NCBI GenBank assembly: GCA_020310875.1
Contig: CM035423.1
Span: 115,147,917-115,211,916, forward strand
Reading direction: 5' to 3'
DNA from: Ceratopteris richardii
Taxonomy: Eukaryota > Streptophyta > Polypodiopsida > Polypodiales > Pteridaceae
DNA length: 64,000 bases
A program made the position numbers and the translations under genes. Below are positions 1 to 11,350 of this stretch, piece by piece (positions within the stretch are counted from its first letter, which is position 1; every line of letters starts with the position of its first letter). A model generated the notes under the pieces. The model was not told the origin of the DNA. It ran no database searches and worked only from the letters and a program-made list of their open reading frames with translations.

Positions 1-697
1 GGAATATAAAGAAATTCAATTCTCTGTATTTGGCAAATGATGCTTTGAAAAGAGGAGACAGGATCATCCATTCAAAAGATCTCATCAGTGGACCATCAAG
101 ACGGACATTCATCAACAATGTTCCATCCAAAGGCATAGTGTACAACACGAAGAGATAAACATCGATCGACCTTCTTCATGGTAAGAATCTTTACTTTGGA
201 AACATCATAACCATGATAGCTTAGGAAACCTCTTCGTCGACATACCCTTGAGCACTTAGCTCAAGACCCCAATTTTTTGCACCATATTTCTTCCAATGCA
301 TTTTCCAAGTAAGCATGCATAGGGCTACATTACAAGGCCGTGCACAAGGCACATATTTTCCTTAACCCATGCATGAACACACTTACCCATCATCCATTAT
401 GGGTTATGAGTACTTGGCATGACTACTATGAACATCATCTTTGGAAGATCTGAGGTCATCAATGGAGACTCACAACGACACAGTCATGTTGGAATCCAAG
501 GAAGAAGCACATACCAAGAGACTACAACATGCAAAGACTCGCAGTGATAGATGCAAAACCAGACAACCAACCTTGCCACATCTGGAAGTCAGACGACTTT
601 TTTTCATACAGAAGGGACACTTCCTCTCAAGGCACTACTTGGAACAACCACTACAACAAGGGTCTATCAGGGACGACAGACTCGAGAGGGGGGGAAG
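1..697 (+). mobile_element. 3' internal end of Athila-like element A0
   Basis: This is the tail of a Ty3/gypsy element that starts left of the window. It is placed by its last 40 bases, which match the segment just before the 3' LTR of element B (about 44425-44466). Both hold a small hairpin (662-681 here) and then a purine-rich tract (684-697) that abuts an LTR starting TGTTGA. No enzyme domain is left here. The short open frames have no recognisable domain, although one shares a short stretch with the end of the B 3' block. A broken fossil. Confidence 0.6.
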
Positions 698-1306
698 TGT
701 TGAAGCTGAAGGGCAAGGAAAAAGCACAGGAGCACATCAAAGAGGTGGACACATAAGAAGAAGGAGCAAGTAGGGAGCTCCAAGAAGTGTATGTCAAATT
801 TTCAGAAGAATCCCCTACAACAATAGTGATTTTCATCACTAAAAACCATTGTAAATACAATTTTCTATTTTTGTAACTCCATTTTGTTCAAGCCAAGGAG
901 TCCTTGAGCTTGAGGAGTATTAGAAGTACCATCCTACCAATTTTCACAATTTTTAGACTTCGTTTGAGCCCTCAAATAAGCCTTGGAACCTAATTTTTAA
1001 CTAGGCCGGATACTAGGTTTGGACAGGGCCAAAACTAGTCAAAAAACTATAAAAAGAGCTAGAGAGCTCATTTTTGAGGTTAGCTTGTTAGAGAGTAGAG
1101 CTTTTGTAAGAGAACTCTTTTGCAATTGAAGCTTTCCATTGTTCCTCTCTTTGATCTTACCTTGTGCGCGTGTGTGTGTATGTGTGTGCATGTTTATGTG
1201 CTTTCACTCACGCACTTGTGCCTTCACTTGCTTGTGGTCTTCATACCGGTCCTCACGTCTCCGCGGATTGACAAGTAAAGGAGGTGGTGCTTACGCTTGA
1301 GCTATA
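698..1306 (+). repeat. LTR of element A0
   Basis: The segment starts TGTTGA after a polypurine tract. It is colinear with the B-family LTR: the same 'ctaggccgga...ggacagggcc' block, a TATA box (1048-1056), a TG-rich microsatellite (about 1165-1200), the CACTCACGCACTTGTGCC block and a terminal AAAGGAGGTG...GAGCTA. It is clearly diverged from the B LTR, so it is a related but older or separate subfamily. The right edge is inferred from the B LTR end, and no target duplication can be tested because the left end is outside the window. Confidence 0.7.
1048..1056 (+). promoter_or_regulatory. TATA box in A0 LTR
   Basis: TATAAAAAG lies at the same relative place as in the B LTRs, followed by the GAGCTAGAGAGCTC block. 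This is the expected core promoter of the element. Assigned from sequence only. Confidence 0.5.
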
Positions 1307-2117
1307 GTAGGGTTAGATGCCTCAAATGTTGTATCTATCATAGAGTTTGAAACTCGTGGAGGGAATAGATGGTAATTATGAACATTTATCCTAAGAGGAA
1401 CCTAGGAGATTATTGGAGAAGCTTAATCACATACCAGTTTACACAAAGATCAATAGACTTTGAATATAGACTTAAGTCTTGCTTTGTGGATCTCCACAAA
1501 GCTCTTCATATAATACCTCAAGCTAGGTTAATGGATTCCTTGTAGGCAACGGAGGTGCCCACAATGGTTACCTTAGGGAAAAATGTGTAGGGAGGAACCC
1601 TCTCTTAGAGTTAGAGAAATATCACTCCACCATATCAATGAAAACTTGATTTTATATGCAAGCAAACATGGATAGAGCACGTACAAGAGTAGGGGAAAAA
1701 AGTCTGATTATAGAAAGCATCTTTTGCATAGTTCCTTACAATGAATTACAATCAAAATAGGTTAATTTAAACAAGCAAAAATCCATGGACCAACATCTAT
1801 CACATCATACATGGACTATGTGTGCTTTAAGGACAAATGCAAATCTACACACAAGATTTAGATAGAGATTGCGAGATACAAAGGAATAGCTAGTGAGGCC
1901 AAAATATGTTGTGTTCATAAGAGAAACCCAAGACAAGTTCAATACATATGTTAGTTCCAATCATATTGTTACTACATAGCCATTTTCACTACCTATTCAA
2001 AGAAGGACTTGGGGCACACTCTAGAATTGTGAAATGTGAGAACCAAAGATGGCTTGGACTATTCATAATAGAACTAAAGAGACTAAAAATGCCTTATCCA
2101 AAGAACCAAGAAACATT
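1307..2117. other. Gene-free AT-rich DNA
   Basis: I see no domain-bearing frame, RNA gene or repeat boundary here. It is flank between the A0 LTR and the Co1 insertion and is probably old repeat-derived sequence. Confidence 0.5.
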
Positions 2118-2133
2118 CAAAAGTAGGCCAAAA
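2118..2133. repeat. Left copy of 16-bp target duplication of Co1
   Basis: CAAAAGTAGGCCAAAA stands directly before the Co1 5' LTR and is repeated exactly at 7121-7136 directly after the 3' LTR. Retroviral-type integrases normally make 4-6 bp duplications, so 16 bp is exceptional. Confidence 0.85.
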
Positions 2134-2363
2134 TGTTGATATATTTAGGTAGTGATGTGTGTGAACACTCTAGGACCGTCGGGGCACTTTTTTCCCTCTT
2201 TAGGAGGTTTTTCCCCCTCGGCTTGTATATACGCCTATTTCCCTAATGGGCTACTTATCTTTGTACATTCTCTAGTAATACATTCAGTATTGTGTGTTGT
2301 GCTCCAAGCTTCTTCTTCCTCCTTGTGCTGTTCGCGCGCTTCCGCAGACTTCTAACTCCAACA
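2134..2363 (+). repeat. 5' LTR of Co1
   Basis: It begins TGTTGATATATTTAGG and ends AACTCCAACA. The same sequence recurs at 6890-7120 and, shortened, at 11206-11350. The primer site follows two bases after the end. Confidence 0.95.
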
Positions 2364-2365
2364 AT

Positions 2366-2377
2366 TGGTATCAGAGC
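2366..2377 (+). other. Primer binding site of Co1 (tRNA-iMet)
   Basis: TGGTATCAGAGC is complementary to the 3' end of plant initiator tRNA-Met, the usual primer of plant copia elements. Confidence 0.9.
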
Positions 2378-2718
2378 AGGTCATCGCCTCATCTAGGGCG
2401 CCATCGACACTCCTCCGTTTGCAGTCTCAGAATCGCACGAATTTTGGTGAGCATACTCAGTGTGTTTCCGAGATCAAAACAGCTTCGTTCTGTGGTGTCA
2501 AAATCGCGATCTGAGCTCGTTTCGACCTCCGAACGCACTATCGCAGCGCTTGTATAGGCTATTTCGTCTTTTTGCACCAAAGGTATATACCAGTTTCTGT
2601 TCGCCAATTTAAGCATCTCAAAGTCTGCTACAGGTCTAGCAGAACTCGTCTGGGTAGTTTTTTTCAACTTTTTGAGATACAGTCAATTTACTGCATCAAG
2701 GTATTTTAGTCACCGGCC

Positions 2719-3660
2719 ATGGTTGAAAGCAGTGATGTATTCCATATGTTGGCCATTGAGGATAAGTTGGATGGTACCAAATACCCATTATGGGCTTATA
2801 TGATGCAACATGTATTGGTTGCAAAAGGATTATGGAACATTGTGCAGGGTGTTGAAAGACGTCCTGTTACACCTGTAACAACAGGTACTGCAAATACAGG
2901 TGCTGGAGCTGATGAAGATGGTGTCGAAGATGATATTGTGCAGATTCCTGTTCGTGCTGCTGTTTCTGCTGCACCTATTGTAGAGTAGATTCGTTGGGAT
3001 GGAAGAGATGCCTAGGCACATGCATTGATAGCTTTGTCTGTCAAACGTGCCATTATTCCTCACATTCGCTCTTGCAGAACAGCTAAGGATGCTTGGGATA
3101 CACTTACCACATTGTACCAAGCTAGGAATGAGGCTCGTGTTGCTTACCTCCGAAAACAGTTGGAGAGTGAGCATATGAATGAAGGTGATTCTATGGACAG
3201 TTTCCTAACGAAGATCAAAGACTTGAAGGAACAATTGATTTCTGCTGATTAGATTATACCAGATAGCTCACTTGTGCAGACCGTTCTGAATGGTCTTCCT
3301 GATTCATATCAGAGTTTTGCTTCTACTCTTCGGTTGATGATGAAAGGCAATCCAAATGCCTTATCATTTGAGGAGTTAGTCTTTGTTCTGTTGCAGGAAG
3401 ATCAGTCCAGGCAAAGCAGGTCCATTATGCAAGTTGCAGATCAAGCTTTCCTGGCTAGTCAGAAGGGCAAAGGAAAATGGAGCTCTTCAACTAGTAAGCA
3501 GAAATCTGCTAATTCTGCATATTCAAAGAAGGAAGATAAAGATGAGAAGAAATCAGAAAAGCAGAAATTGTTTTGTAAGTACTGTAAAGGGAATGATCAT
3601 ATCATAAAGAACTGTCCAAAACTGGCTGCTAAAGAGGCAAAGAAGAAAGAGGCTGGAATG
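2719..3660 (+). pseudogene. Co1 gag region
   Basis: The N-terminal part has the copia gag fold signature (KLDGTKYPLWAYMMQHVL, then a run of LxxxYQARNEARVAYLRKQL type). A canonical CX2CX4HX4C zinc knuckle, CKYCKGNDHIIKNC, follows near 3570-3615 in a lysine-rich stretch. The role in the family is structural: forming the particle and packaging RNA. The region is broken. Confidence 0.85.
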
Positions 3661-3779
3661 GTTGTTGTAGAGGCCTCTACACCAAAAACAGAGTCTGCAA
3701 ATCTTGTGCAGGAAGAAGAATGGGCGTTTACTACTATCTGTAGTTTTGACCCATCTTCTGATGAGCAGTGCATGTCTCC

Positions 3780-4265
3780 AGTAGACTCAGATGTTTGGTA
3801 TTTTGACAGTGGGGCGACCAAACATATTACCTCGCAGTGCAGTTTCTTCTCTTCACTCGAGCCTGCCCCTACAGGGAATACTATTACATGCGCCAACAAC
3901 TCCTCTTATCCTGTTATGGGAGTTGGTAAGATCATTTTGACTACTGCTGATGGTAGTTCTTTCACTTTGTCAGATGCTTTATTTGTGCCAAGGATCAAAA
4001 AGAACCTGTTATCAGTTTCTGCATTAGCCAAGATTGGCTTGGTTGTGAAATTTGTTGATGATAGGTGTACTGTTCATGATCTGTCAAATGGCGATGTGAT
4101 TATTGCTTCTGGCATTTTATGTCGTGGGCTGTATAAGCTCATAGACTATGAAAGATCTGTTAATGATTTGGCATGTGCAGTTCATGATTCTCACGCTATG
4201 TCAGATGCAAAACTTTGGCATGCACGCTTTGGTCATCTGAATTTTGCTAGTTTGCTACGCCTGTA
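3780..4265 (+). pseudogene. Co1 protease and pre-integrase region
   Basis: The copia aspartic protease motif WYFDSGATKHIT (active site D-S-G) is at about 3797-3832. It is followed by the typical LFVPRIKKNLLSVSAL segment and then the pre-integrase zinc region starting LWHARFGHLNFASL near 4212. In the family the protease cuts the polyprotein and the HHCC segment is the N-terminal part of integrase. Confidence 0.85.
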
Positions 4266-4275
4266 GAAATCTGAT

Positions 4276-5010
4276 ATGGTGTCTTCTTTGCCCAAGCTTG
4301 AGACACCTGGAAAACATGTATGTGAAGGCTGTATTTTGGGCAAAATGCAGCGTTCCTCCTTTCCAAAAGATGGTTCAGTTCCGGCTACGCAGAAATTGCA
4401 GCTTGTACATAGTGATGTATGTGGTCCTATGCAGACACCTTCTTTTGGAAATTACCTTTACTTCGTGACTTTCATTGATGATTTTTCCAGGCATGCATGG
4501 GTATATCCACTCAAAGCAAAGTCCAAAGTGTTCATGTGCTTCAAACAGTTTGGAGGGCACCCTCCGTTCTGATCGGGGGGGGGGATATATGTCTTCTGAT
4601 TTGAAGCATTTCTGGTTGAACGTGGGATAAAACACCAGTGTACAGTGCCGTATACACCTCAACAAAATGGAGTTGTTGAACGAAAGAACAGGTCACTCAT
4701 GGAGATGGCGAGGTGCATGGTCAAAAGTCAGGCTTTACCACATAGTTTCTGGCTTGAGGTTGTCATGTGTGCAGCATATGTACTGAACAGGTATCCCACT
4801 AAAGCGCTGCAGTCTATCACTCCATATGAGGCTTGGCATCACTACAAGCCATCTGTTGCTCATCTGCGTGTTTTTGGTTGTTTGGCATATGCACTAGTGC
4901 CTAAACAACATCGCAGAAAATTAGATGATAAGGCAGTAAAATGTATTTTTGTTGGGTACAGTTCTGAAAGTAAAGGCTATCGATTGTTGTCATGTACTAA
5001 GGAGACATCT
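4276..5010 (+). pseudogene. Co1 integrase region
   Basis: The zinc-finger end (CEGCILGKMQRSSFP) and the first catalytic aspartate block (HSDVCGPMQTPSFGNYLYFV, then FIDDFSRHAWVYPLKAK) are visible. The YTPQQNGVVERKNRSLMEMA segment carries the catalytic glutamate. LRVFGCLAYA and KCIFVGYSSESKGYRL mark the C-terminal part. It would insert cDNA into the genome. Broken copy. Confidence 0.85.
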
Positions 5011-5329
5011 GTTAGCTCCAAAGACATGTATGATACTTTGATGCCTCTTTTTACAAGTGGACAGTCTAGTGCTGGTCCTAATGAGGCAACTTCTCAGCCT
5101 TTGCAGGTTTCATATGATGATGCAGATCATTCCATTTATGATGCAGATTTACATGATGCACTTCTTGATGAGAGAGCTGATATTGAGCAGGCAAAAACTA
5201 TGCCAAAATGGCTGGTGCAGACTTTGCGTGATAGCAAATTAGATGCACCTTTGTCATATCGTACTCGTTCAGGCTCTCATAGTGCCTCCTTTGCATCAGA
5301 TTGCTATGCTATGGCTGTGTCTAGTCTCT

Positions 5330-6107
5330 GTGATGAGAATGAGCCTGTTTCTTTTGATGAAGCACAAAATTCAGAAAATTGGATGGCTGCTATGCAATCT
5401 GAATATGATGTTATAATGAAGAATGGTACATGGTCTTTATGTGACTTGCCTCCTTGCAAGAAGGACATTGGCACTAAGTGGGTATACAAGCTGAAGTGTA
5501 AACCTAATGGTACAGTTGACAGATATAAGGCTAGGCTTGTTGCAAAGGGTTATGCACAGGAAAGAGGCATTGATTTTGATGAGACGTTTGCACCTACATG
5601 CCATATGACTACTATTCGGAGCATTTGTGCACTTGCAGCCCATCTCGTTGGAATGTACATCAGTTGGACATTAAAACAGCATTTCTGAATGGTGACTTGC
5701 ATGAAGAAGTGTATGTTTTTCAGCCCCGTGGCTTTGTGCAGAAAGGGCATGAAAACCAGGTGTGCAGGTTAAAGAAGGCATTATATGGTTTAAAGCAAGC
5801 ACCACGTGCTTGGTATGAGAAGATACATGCCTATCTGATTGCACATGGTTTTGAGAACAGTCCAACTGAAAGCACCTTATATGTTAAGTGTGCTATTGAG
5901 AAGCATATTGCTGATTTCAAGGCTGATTTGCATGCCTCATTTGAGATGTCTGATTTGGGGCATTTGCATCACTATTTGGGCATTCAGTTTATGCAAGTTG
6001 ATGGTGGAATGGCTTTGTGTCAAATGAAATATATTGACACATTATTGCATCATTTTGACCTTGAAGACTGTAAGCCTATTGCCACTCTTATGGAGATAGG
6101 TTTATGA
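5330..6107 (+). pseudogene. Co1 reverse transcriptase region
   Basis: Copia RT landmarks in order: [78 protein letters not shown] and [20 protein letters not shown]. The order after integrase confirms copia. The region is broken. Confidence 0.85.
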
Positions 6108-6815
6108 TTGAGTCTTCATGATGCTGGAGATGCATTTGATGTTGTTCTCTATCAGCAGGCTGTTGGATGTTTGATTTACTTATGCATTACTCGGCCAGAT
6201 ATTCAGTTTGTTGTCAAGCCATTGCGCAGGTTTATGCATTGCCCAGGAGTCACGCATTGGAAGGCGGTTAAGCGCATCTTTCGCTACTTGAGTGGTACTC
6301 GGCTACTTGGGTTGTTTTATCCCAAGGGGGGATCACTACCGCCCGATTTGCATGCTTTTTCTGACTCAGATTGGGCTGGTTTCTATGACACTCGTGTGTC
6401 CACCAGTGGTTTTTGCTTCATGCTTGGTAGCTCATGTATATCTTGGTTGAGCAAGAAGCAGCCTACTGTGGCCACTTCCAGTTGTGAGGCTGAGTATAGG
6501 GCAGCTTTCACAGTCATTGTTGAGTGTGTGTGGCTTAGACGCCTTATGGCTGATTTGGGTGTTGGTCAGAATTCTGCCACCACTATCTTCACTGACAGTC
6601 AGAGCGCATTGGAAGTTGTGAGGAACCCTATGTTCCATGCTCGCACTAAGCACATTGAGGTGCATTATCACTATGGCAGGGAGAGGTTCTCTGCTGGGGA
6701 GATCAGCTTGGCATATGTGCCCACGCAGGAGAACATTGCAGACCTGAAGGCTCTCCCTAGGGAGAAGTTTGAAGCTTTCCGCAAAGCTTTGGGCTTACTT
6801 CCTTTTGTGGAGTGA
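6108..6815 (+). pseudogene. Co1 RNase H region
   Basis: RT connection and RNase H landmarks are present: YLCITRPDIQFVV, AFSDSDWAGFYDTRVSTSGF, SWLSKKQPTVATSSCEAEYR, TDSQSALEVVRNPMFHARTK and HIEVHYHYGRERF, which belong to the copia C-terminal RNase H. The end lies about 75 bp before the 3' LTR, as usual. Confidence 0.85.
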
Positions 6816-6889
6816 CTTCCACATATCTTGGCACTTCCTTATACATGAGTGCCAGCTACTTGTTCACCGCATCACTCCCAGGGGGGATT

Positions 6890-7120
6890 TGTTGATATAT
6901 TTAGGTAGTGATGTGTGTGAACACTCTAGGACCGTCGGGGCACTTTTTTCCCTCTTTAGGAGGTTTTTTTTCCCCCGGCTTGTATATATGCCTATTGCCC
7001 TAATGGGCTACTTATCTTTGTACATTCTCTAGTAATACATTCAATATTGTGTGCTGTGCTCCAAGCTTCTTCTTCCTCCTTGTGCTGTTCGCGTGCTTCC
7101 GCAGACGTCTAACTCCAACA
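6890..7120 (+). repeat. 3' LTR of Co1
   Basis: This matches 2134-2363 and is preceded by a G-rich polypurine tract (CCCAGGGGGGATT, ending 6889). The 16-bp duplication follows at 7121. Confidence 0.95.
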
Positions 7121-7136
7121 CAAAAGTAGGCCAAAA

Positions 7137-9360
7137 ATTTCTTTATACTAGCAACTTTAAAAAACTACAGAAACAAAAGTAATGCAACAGAACTAGTAGC
7201 TGAAATCTCACTCTTTTGTTTGCATATTTATTCATTTTATTCATAAAATTATCGATAGAATTTCAAATGTTCACTCCCTTTACTTTCTATTGTGAAAATC
7301 AGCCTACTAATATTGCTCGCTTCCTCTAGTGTCCTTCTCTTACACAACAAAGCACCAAATGTAGATAAAACATACATGCAATTATATGGTTCGTTACATT
7401 CTCAAAATGAAAACATAGAATTACATGATTTCCTTTGCTTTATCAAAGCACCCTATGTATCAAAGTTACACTCATATACTTTTATATTATTGCACACATA
7501 GATGCATGTTTCAAGCTTTTACTCAAAATTCCACCAAAAATATATTTCATTTAACATTTCAATCAACAAAACATTGCGCCCAGACAAGACACCAATGATG
7601 CTATCCAAGCTTGGCAAATTCTTATGGAAGATGATCTTTGGTTAGCCTCTTTTTACACCTTGCCTAAGGTAGCTACAAATTCCACAAGAAATACCTAGAG
7701 TTTGTTGTCCATAGACACTGATCCTATTCATAAAGAGTTTGACAAAGCAATCGACATGGTAAGTCACATAGCTGGTTCCTTCCCACAACAGGAGTGTCCA
7801 TCTTCCATTGCATGAATATATCACAAAGCAAATGATAAAAACCCTATGGCTTTCCATTCTATGAGGTGTGAATGTTAACATCACAGAGTTGACTTACCAA
7901 CCTTGCAAGTTGATGGAAGAGACTCCATAGTTAGATAACTTTGTCAGTGGAAGTATCACATTACACAGAGCTATTCACATGATGAAGAGATTGGACCTTG
8001 AGTTCAAAGACACAAAGCTATTCACATGATGATAGGAGATTCAACAATCATGTCGCAATAAGCATTAGAATCTACAAACTAGAGTCATGCTATCATCCTC
8101 CATCACGATTTGTGAGCCTCTAGGGTGCTCATTGGCCAATGGCCATGTTGCATGCACATTCAAAATTACATTGAATGCAACATGCCATGACCCACAACCA
8201 TGTTTTTTATCATGATTTCAGAATCAAAATCCAGATTCATAGGTTAAAGATTATAACTTATAAGTTATAATTTATAATTAAAATTTTTCAATTTACAAAT
8301 TATACTATATTTACTAGGCATTGCGTAATGGGGCTTGATTGATTGAAAGTGGGCATATCTAAATTACTATATTGTATACTATAAGCATAAATATCATCTT
8401 TCCCCCTTTACGGAAGGGCATGTTTCCTCTTGGATATATAATTGAACATGTTTCCACTTGGATATAACCTTGAACAAGAAATTATACCTCCAATTATAAA
8501 GGGAAAAGGAATATTTTCTTTCCCTATAATTTTTTAATTTTTTGGGATTTCTATTTGGAGTATTTTGAGAGTTTCAACTGGCACGTGTAAGAGGATGCAA
8601 TATTTTCTTAAAATATGGTTCGAAAAGGTATCCCATGAGACATACATTTTCTTCAAGTGTCCAACACTTACTGCAAATCCTCAATTCAAACGGGATGCTA
8701 GATCAATACTATTTCCTAAACTACATAGTCTAAAAGCTATAATTATTATCCAATAGAAAAAGACTTGACAATAGCCACCCATAGAATGAAAGGAAGGCAT
8801 GTCCTTCAAAGATATCCTTTTAATAAAAAAAAATTTCTTTGACAAACATGTACATGTGAAGAATATGAAAGTTGAGGAACAATCATACTTAACCATTGCA
8901 ATTGGGACTTCAGACAAGCATAAATGAAAATATTGAGCCACCAAGATCCCAAACTTAATTAATTGAACATACTGATTAATTGAAATTACCAAGTACACAG
9001 AAATTACCCTAACAAACTAAACGATGTTATTCTTTCCCACTCTTGATTAAGAGGGAAACATGAGTACTGAACTTCACAGAACATTTGGTTGAAATAGAAA
9101 ATTTTATATTACAATAAAAGGCAAAAAAAACAACAAAGCCAATAGGATGCCCTTTATTAAATGAACTATCGTTCATAACAAAGTAGTTTTTTTATGAAGT
9201 TAAAAAAAATATTAGAAAGTACCCACTAAAAAGAGATGGGAAACCCTATAATATTAGCTCCATGTAGATATGTTGAGCCCAAGGGAGGGATTGAGCCCAT
9301 GCCTTCCTCCCAACTAGATCATGGTTTTAACCGAGATGAGCATTTTCTCAATGTTTATAG
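7137..9360. other. Gene-free AT-rich DNA between two copia elements
   Basis: There is no frame with a recognisable domain. The stretch holds a short local duplication of AGCTATTCACATGATGA (about 7970 and 8021), a perfect 22-bp palindrome at 8250-8271, and low-complexity A/T runs. It is probably decayed repeat DNA. Confidence 0.5.
8250..8271. repeat. Perfect 22-bp AT palindrome
   Basis: The stretch from 8250 to 8271 (half-site ATTATAACTTA) equals its own reverse complement. It can form a cruciform but may be chance in AT-rich DNA. Confidence 0.6.
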
Positions 9361-11350
9361 GTTTCATGTGATGATGTAGATCATTCCATTTCTGATGAAA
9401 ATTTACATGATGCACTTGTTGATGAGAGAGATGATATTGAGGAGGCAAAAACTATGCCAAAATGGCTGGTGCAAACTTTGCAAAATAGCAAATTAGATGC
9501 CCCTCTATCATATTGTACTCGTTGTGGCTCGCATAGTGCTTGTTTTCCATTAGATTGTTATGATATGGCTGCCTCCAATCTTTGTGATGAGAATGGGCTA
9601 GTTTCAATTGATGACGCAAAAAAATCTAAAAATTGGATGGCTTCTATGCAATCAAAATATGATGCTATCATGAAAAATGGTACCTGCTCTTTATGTGACT
9701 TGCCTCCTGGCAAGAAGGCCATTGGCGCTAAGTGGATATACAAGCTTAAGCATAAGCCTGATGGAACAGTTGACAGGTATAAGTCTAGGCTTGTTGCAAA
9801 GGGTTATGCTCAAGAAAAAGGCATTGATTTTGATGAGACCTTTGTTCCTACATACCAAATGACTACTGTTCATAGCATTTGTGCACTTGTAGCTCATCAT
9901 GGTTGGAACGTACATTAGTTGGATATTAAAACTACATTTTTGAATGGTGACTTGCATGAAGAAGTGTATGTTTTTCAGCCTTGTGGTTTTGTGTAAAAAG
10001 TGCATGAAAACAAAGTGTGTAGGTTGAAAATGGCATTATATGGTTTGAAGCAAGCACCACATGCTTGGTATGAAAAGATACATGCCTCCCTGATTGTACA
10101 TGGTTTTGAGAATAGTCCAACCGAGAGCACCTTATATGTTAAGTATGCAAATGATGTGCTTTTGATCATTGTTATCTATGTTGATGACATGCCACTCACT
10201 AGTCTTCATGAGAAGCATATTGTTGATTTTAAGGCTGATTTGCACGCCTCATCATTTGAGATGTCAGATTTGCGGCATTTCCATCATTATTTGGCCATTC
10301 AATTTATGCAAGTTGATGGCGGAATAGCTTTGTGTCAAACAGAATATATTGGCACATTATTGTAGCATTTTGGTCTTGAAGACTGCAAACCTATTGCCAC
10401 TCCTATGGAGATAGGTTTAGGGTTGAGTCTTCATGATGTTGGAGATGCATTTGATGCTATTCTCTATCAATAGGTTGTTGGATGCTTGATTTGTTTATGC
10501 ATTACTTGGCCAGATTTTCAATTTGCTATCTCATAGATGAGTAGGTTTATGCATTGCCTAGGTGTCAAGCATTGGCAGGCAGTTAAGCATATCTTTTGCT
10601 ACTTGAGTGGTACTCGACTACTTGGATTGTTTTATCCAAATGGGGGAATCACTACTTCCACATCTACATGCTTTTTCTCACTCTAACTGGACTGATTGCT
10701 ATGACACTCGTGTGTCCACTAGTGGCTTTTGCTTCATGCTTGCTAGCTCATGCATATCTTGGTTGAGCAAGAAGCAATATTTTGTGGCCACTTCTAGTTG
10801 TGAGGCTGAGTATAAGGCAGCTTTCACAACGACTGTTGAGTGTGTGGAGACACCTTATGGCTGATTTGGGTGTTGGTTAGTCTTTTGCCACCACCATCTT
10901 CATTGATAGTCAGAGCACATTGGTATTTGCGAGGAACCGTGTATTCCATGCTTGCACTAAGCACATTGAGGTGCACTATCATTATGTCAGGGAGAGGTTC
11001 TCTGCTAGAGAGATCAGTTTGGCATTTGTGCCCACACAGGAGAACATTGCAGACCTTTTCACAAAGGCTCTGCTTAGGGAGAAGTTTGAAGCTTTTCACA
11101 AAGCTTTGGGCTTACTTGCTTTTGTGGATTGATTCCACATAGCTTGGAACTTCCTTATACATGAGTGCCAACTCCTTGTTCATCGCATCACTCCTAGGGG
11201 GGATTTGTTGATATATTTAGGTAGTGATATGTGTGAACACACTAGGACCACTGGGACACTTTTTTCCCTCTTTAGGAGATCCCCCCCCCCGGCTTGTATA
11301 TATGCATCTAACCCTAGTTCGCGTGCTTCCGTAGACATCAAACTCCAACA
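9361..11350 (+). mobile_element. 5'-truncated copia element related to Co1
   Basis: From 9361 the sequence runs parallel to Co1 from about 5107 through the RT, RNase H, polypurine tract and 3' LTR, but with many more changes. Gag, protease, integrase and the 5' LTR are not present. An RT part lies at about 9580-10400 (WIYKLKHKPDGTVDRYKSRL and GLKQAPHAWYEK are recognisable) and an RNase H part at about 10600-11130. Broken, with several breaks, and older than Co1. Confidence 0.85.
11206..11350 (+). repeat. Short 3' LTR of the truncated copia element
   Basis: It begins TGTTGATATATTTAGG and ends AACTCCAACA like the Co1 LTRs but is only 145 bp long. Confidence 0.8.

Larger units (their letters stand above)
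2134..7120 (+). mobile_element. Ty1/copia LTR retrotransposon Co1
   Basis: This is a full-length copia element of about 5.0 kb. It has TG...CA LTRs of 230 and 231 bp, a tRNA-iMet primer site (2366-2377), the order gag, protease, integrase, RT, RNase H (copia order), and a polypurine tract (about 6880-6889). The two LTRs differ at roughly 4% of sites by eye, so it is of moderate age. The coding region has several breaks and is not functional as it stands. A close relative that has lost its 5' half lies at 9361-11350. Confidence 0.95.

Noticed and set aside
7137-9360. Possible host gene between the two copia elements
   Set aside because: Only short frames without domains or codon-like composition; AT-rich with low-complexity runs.
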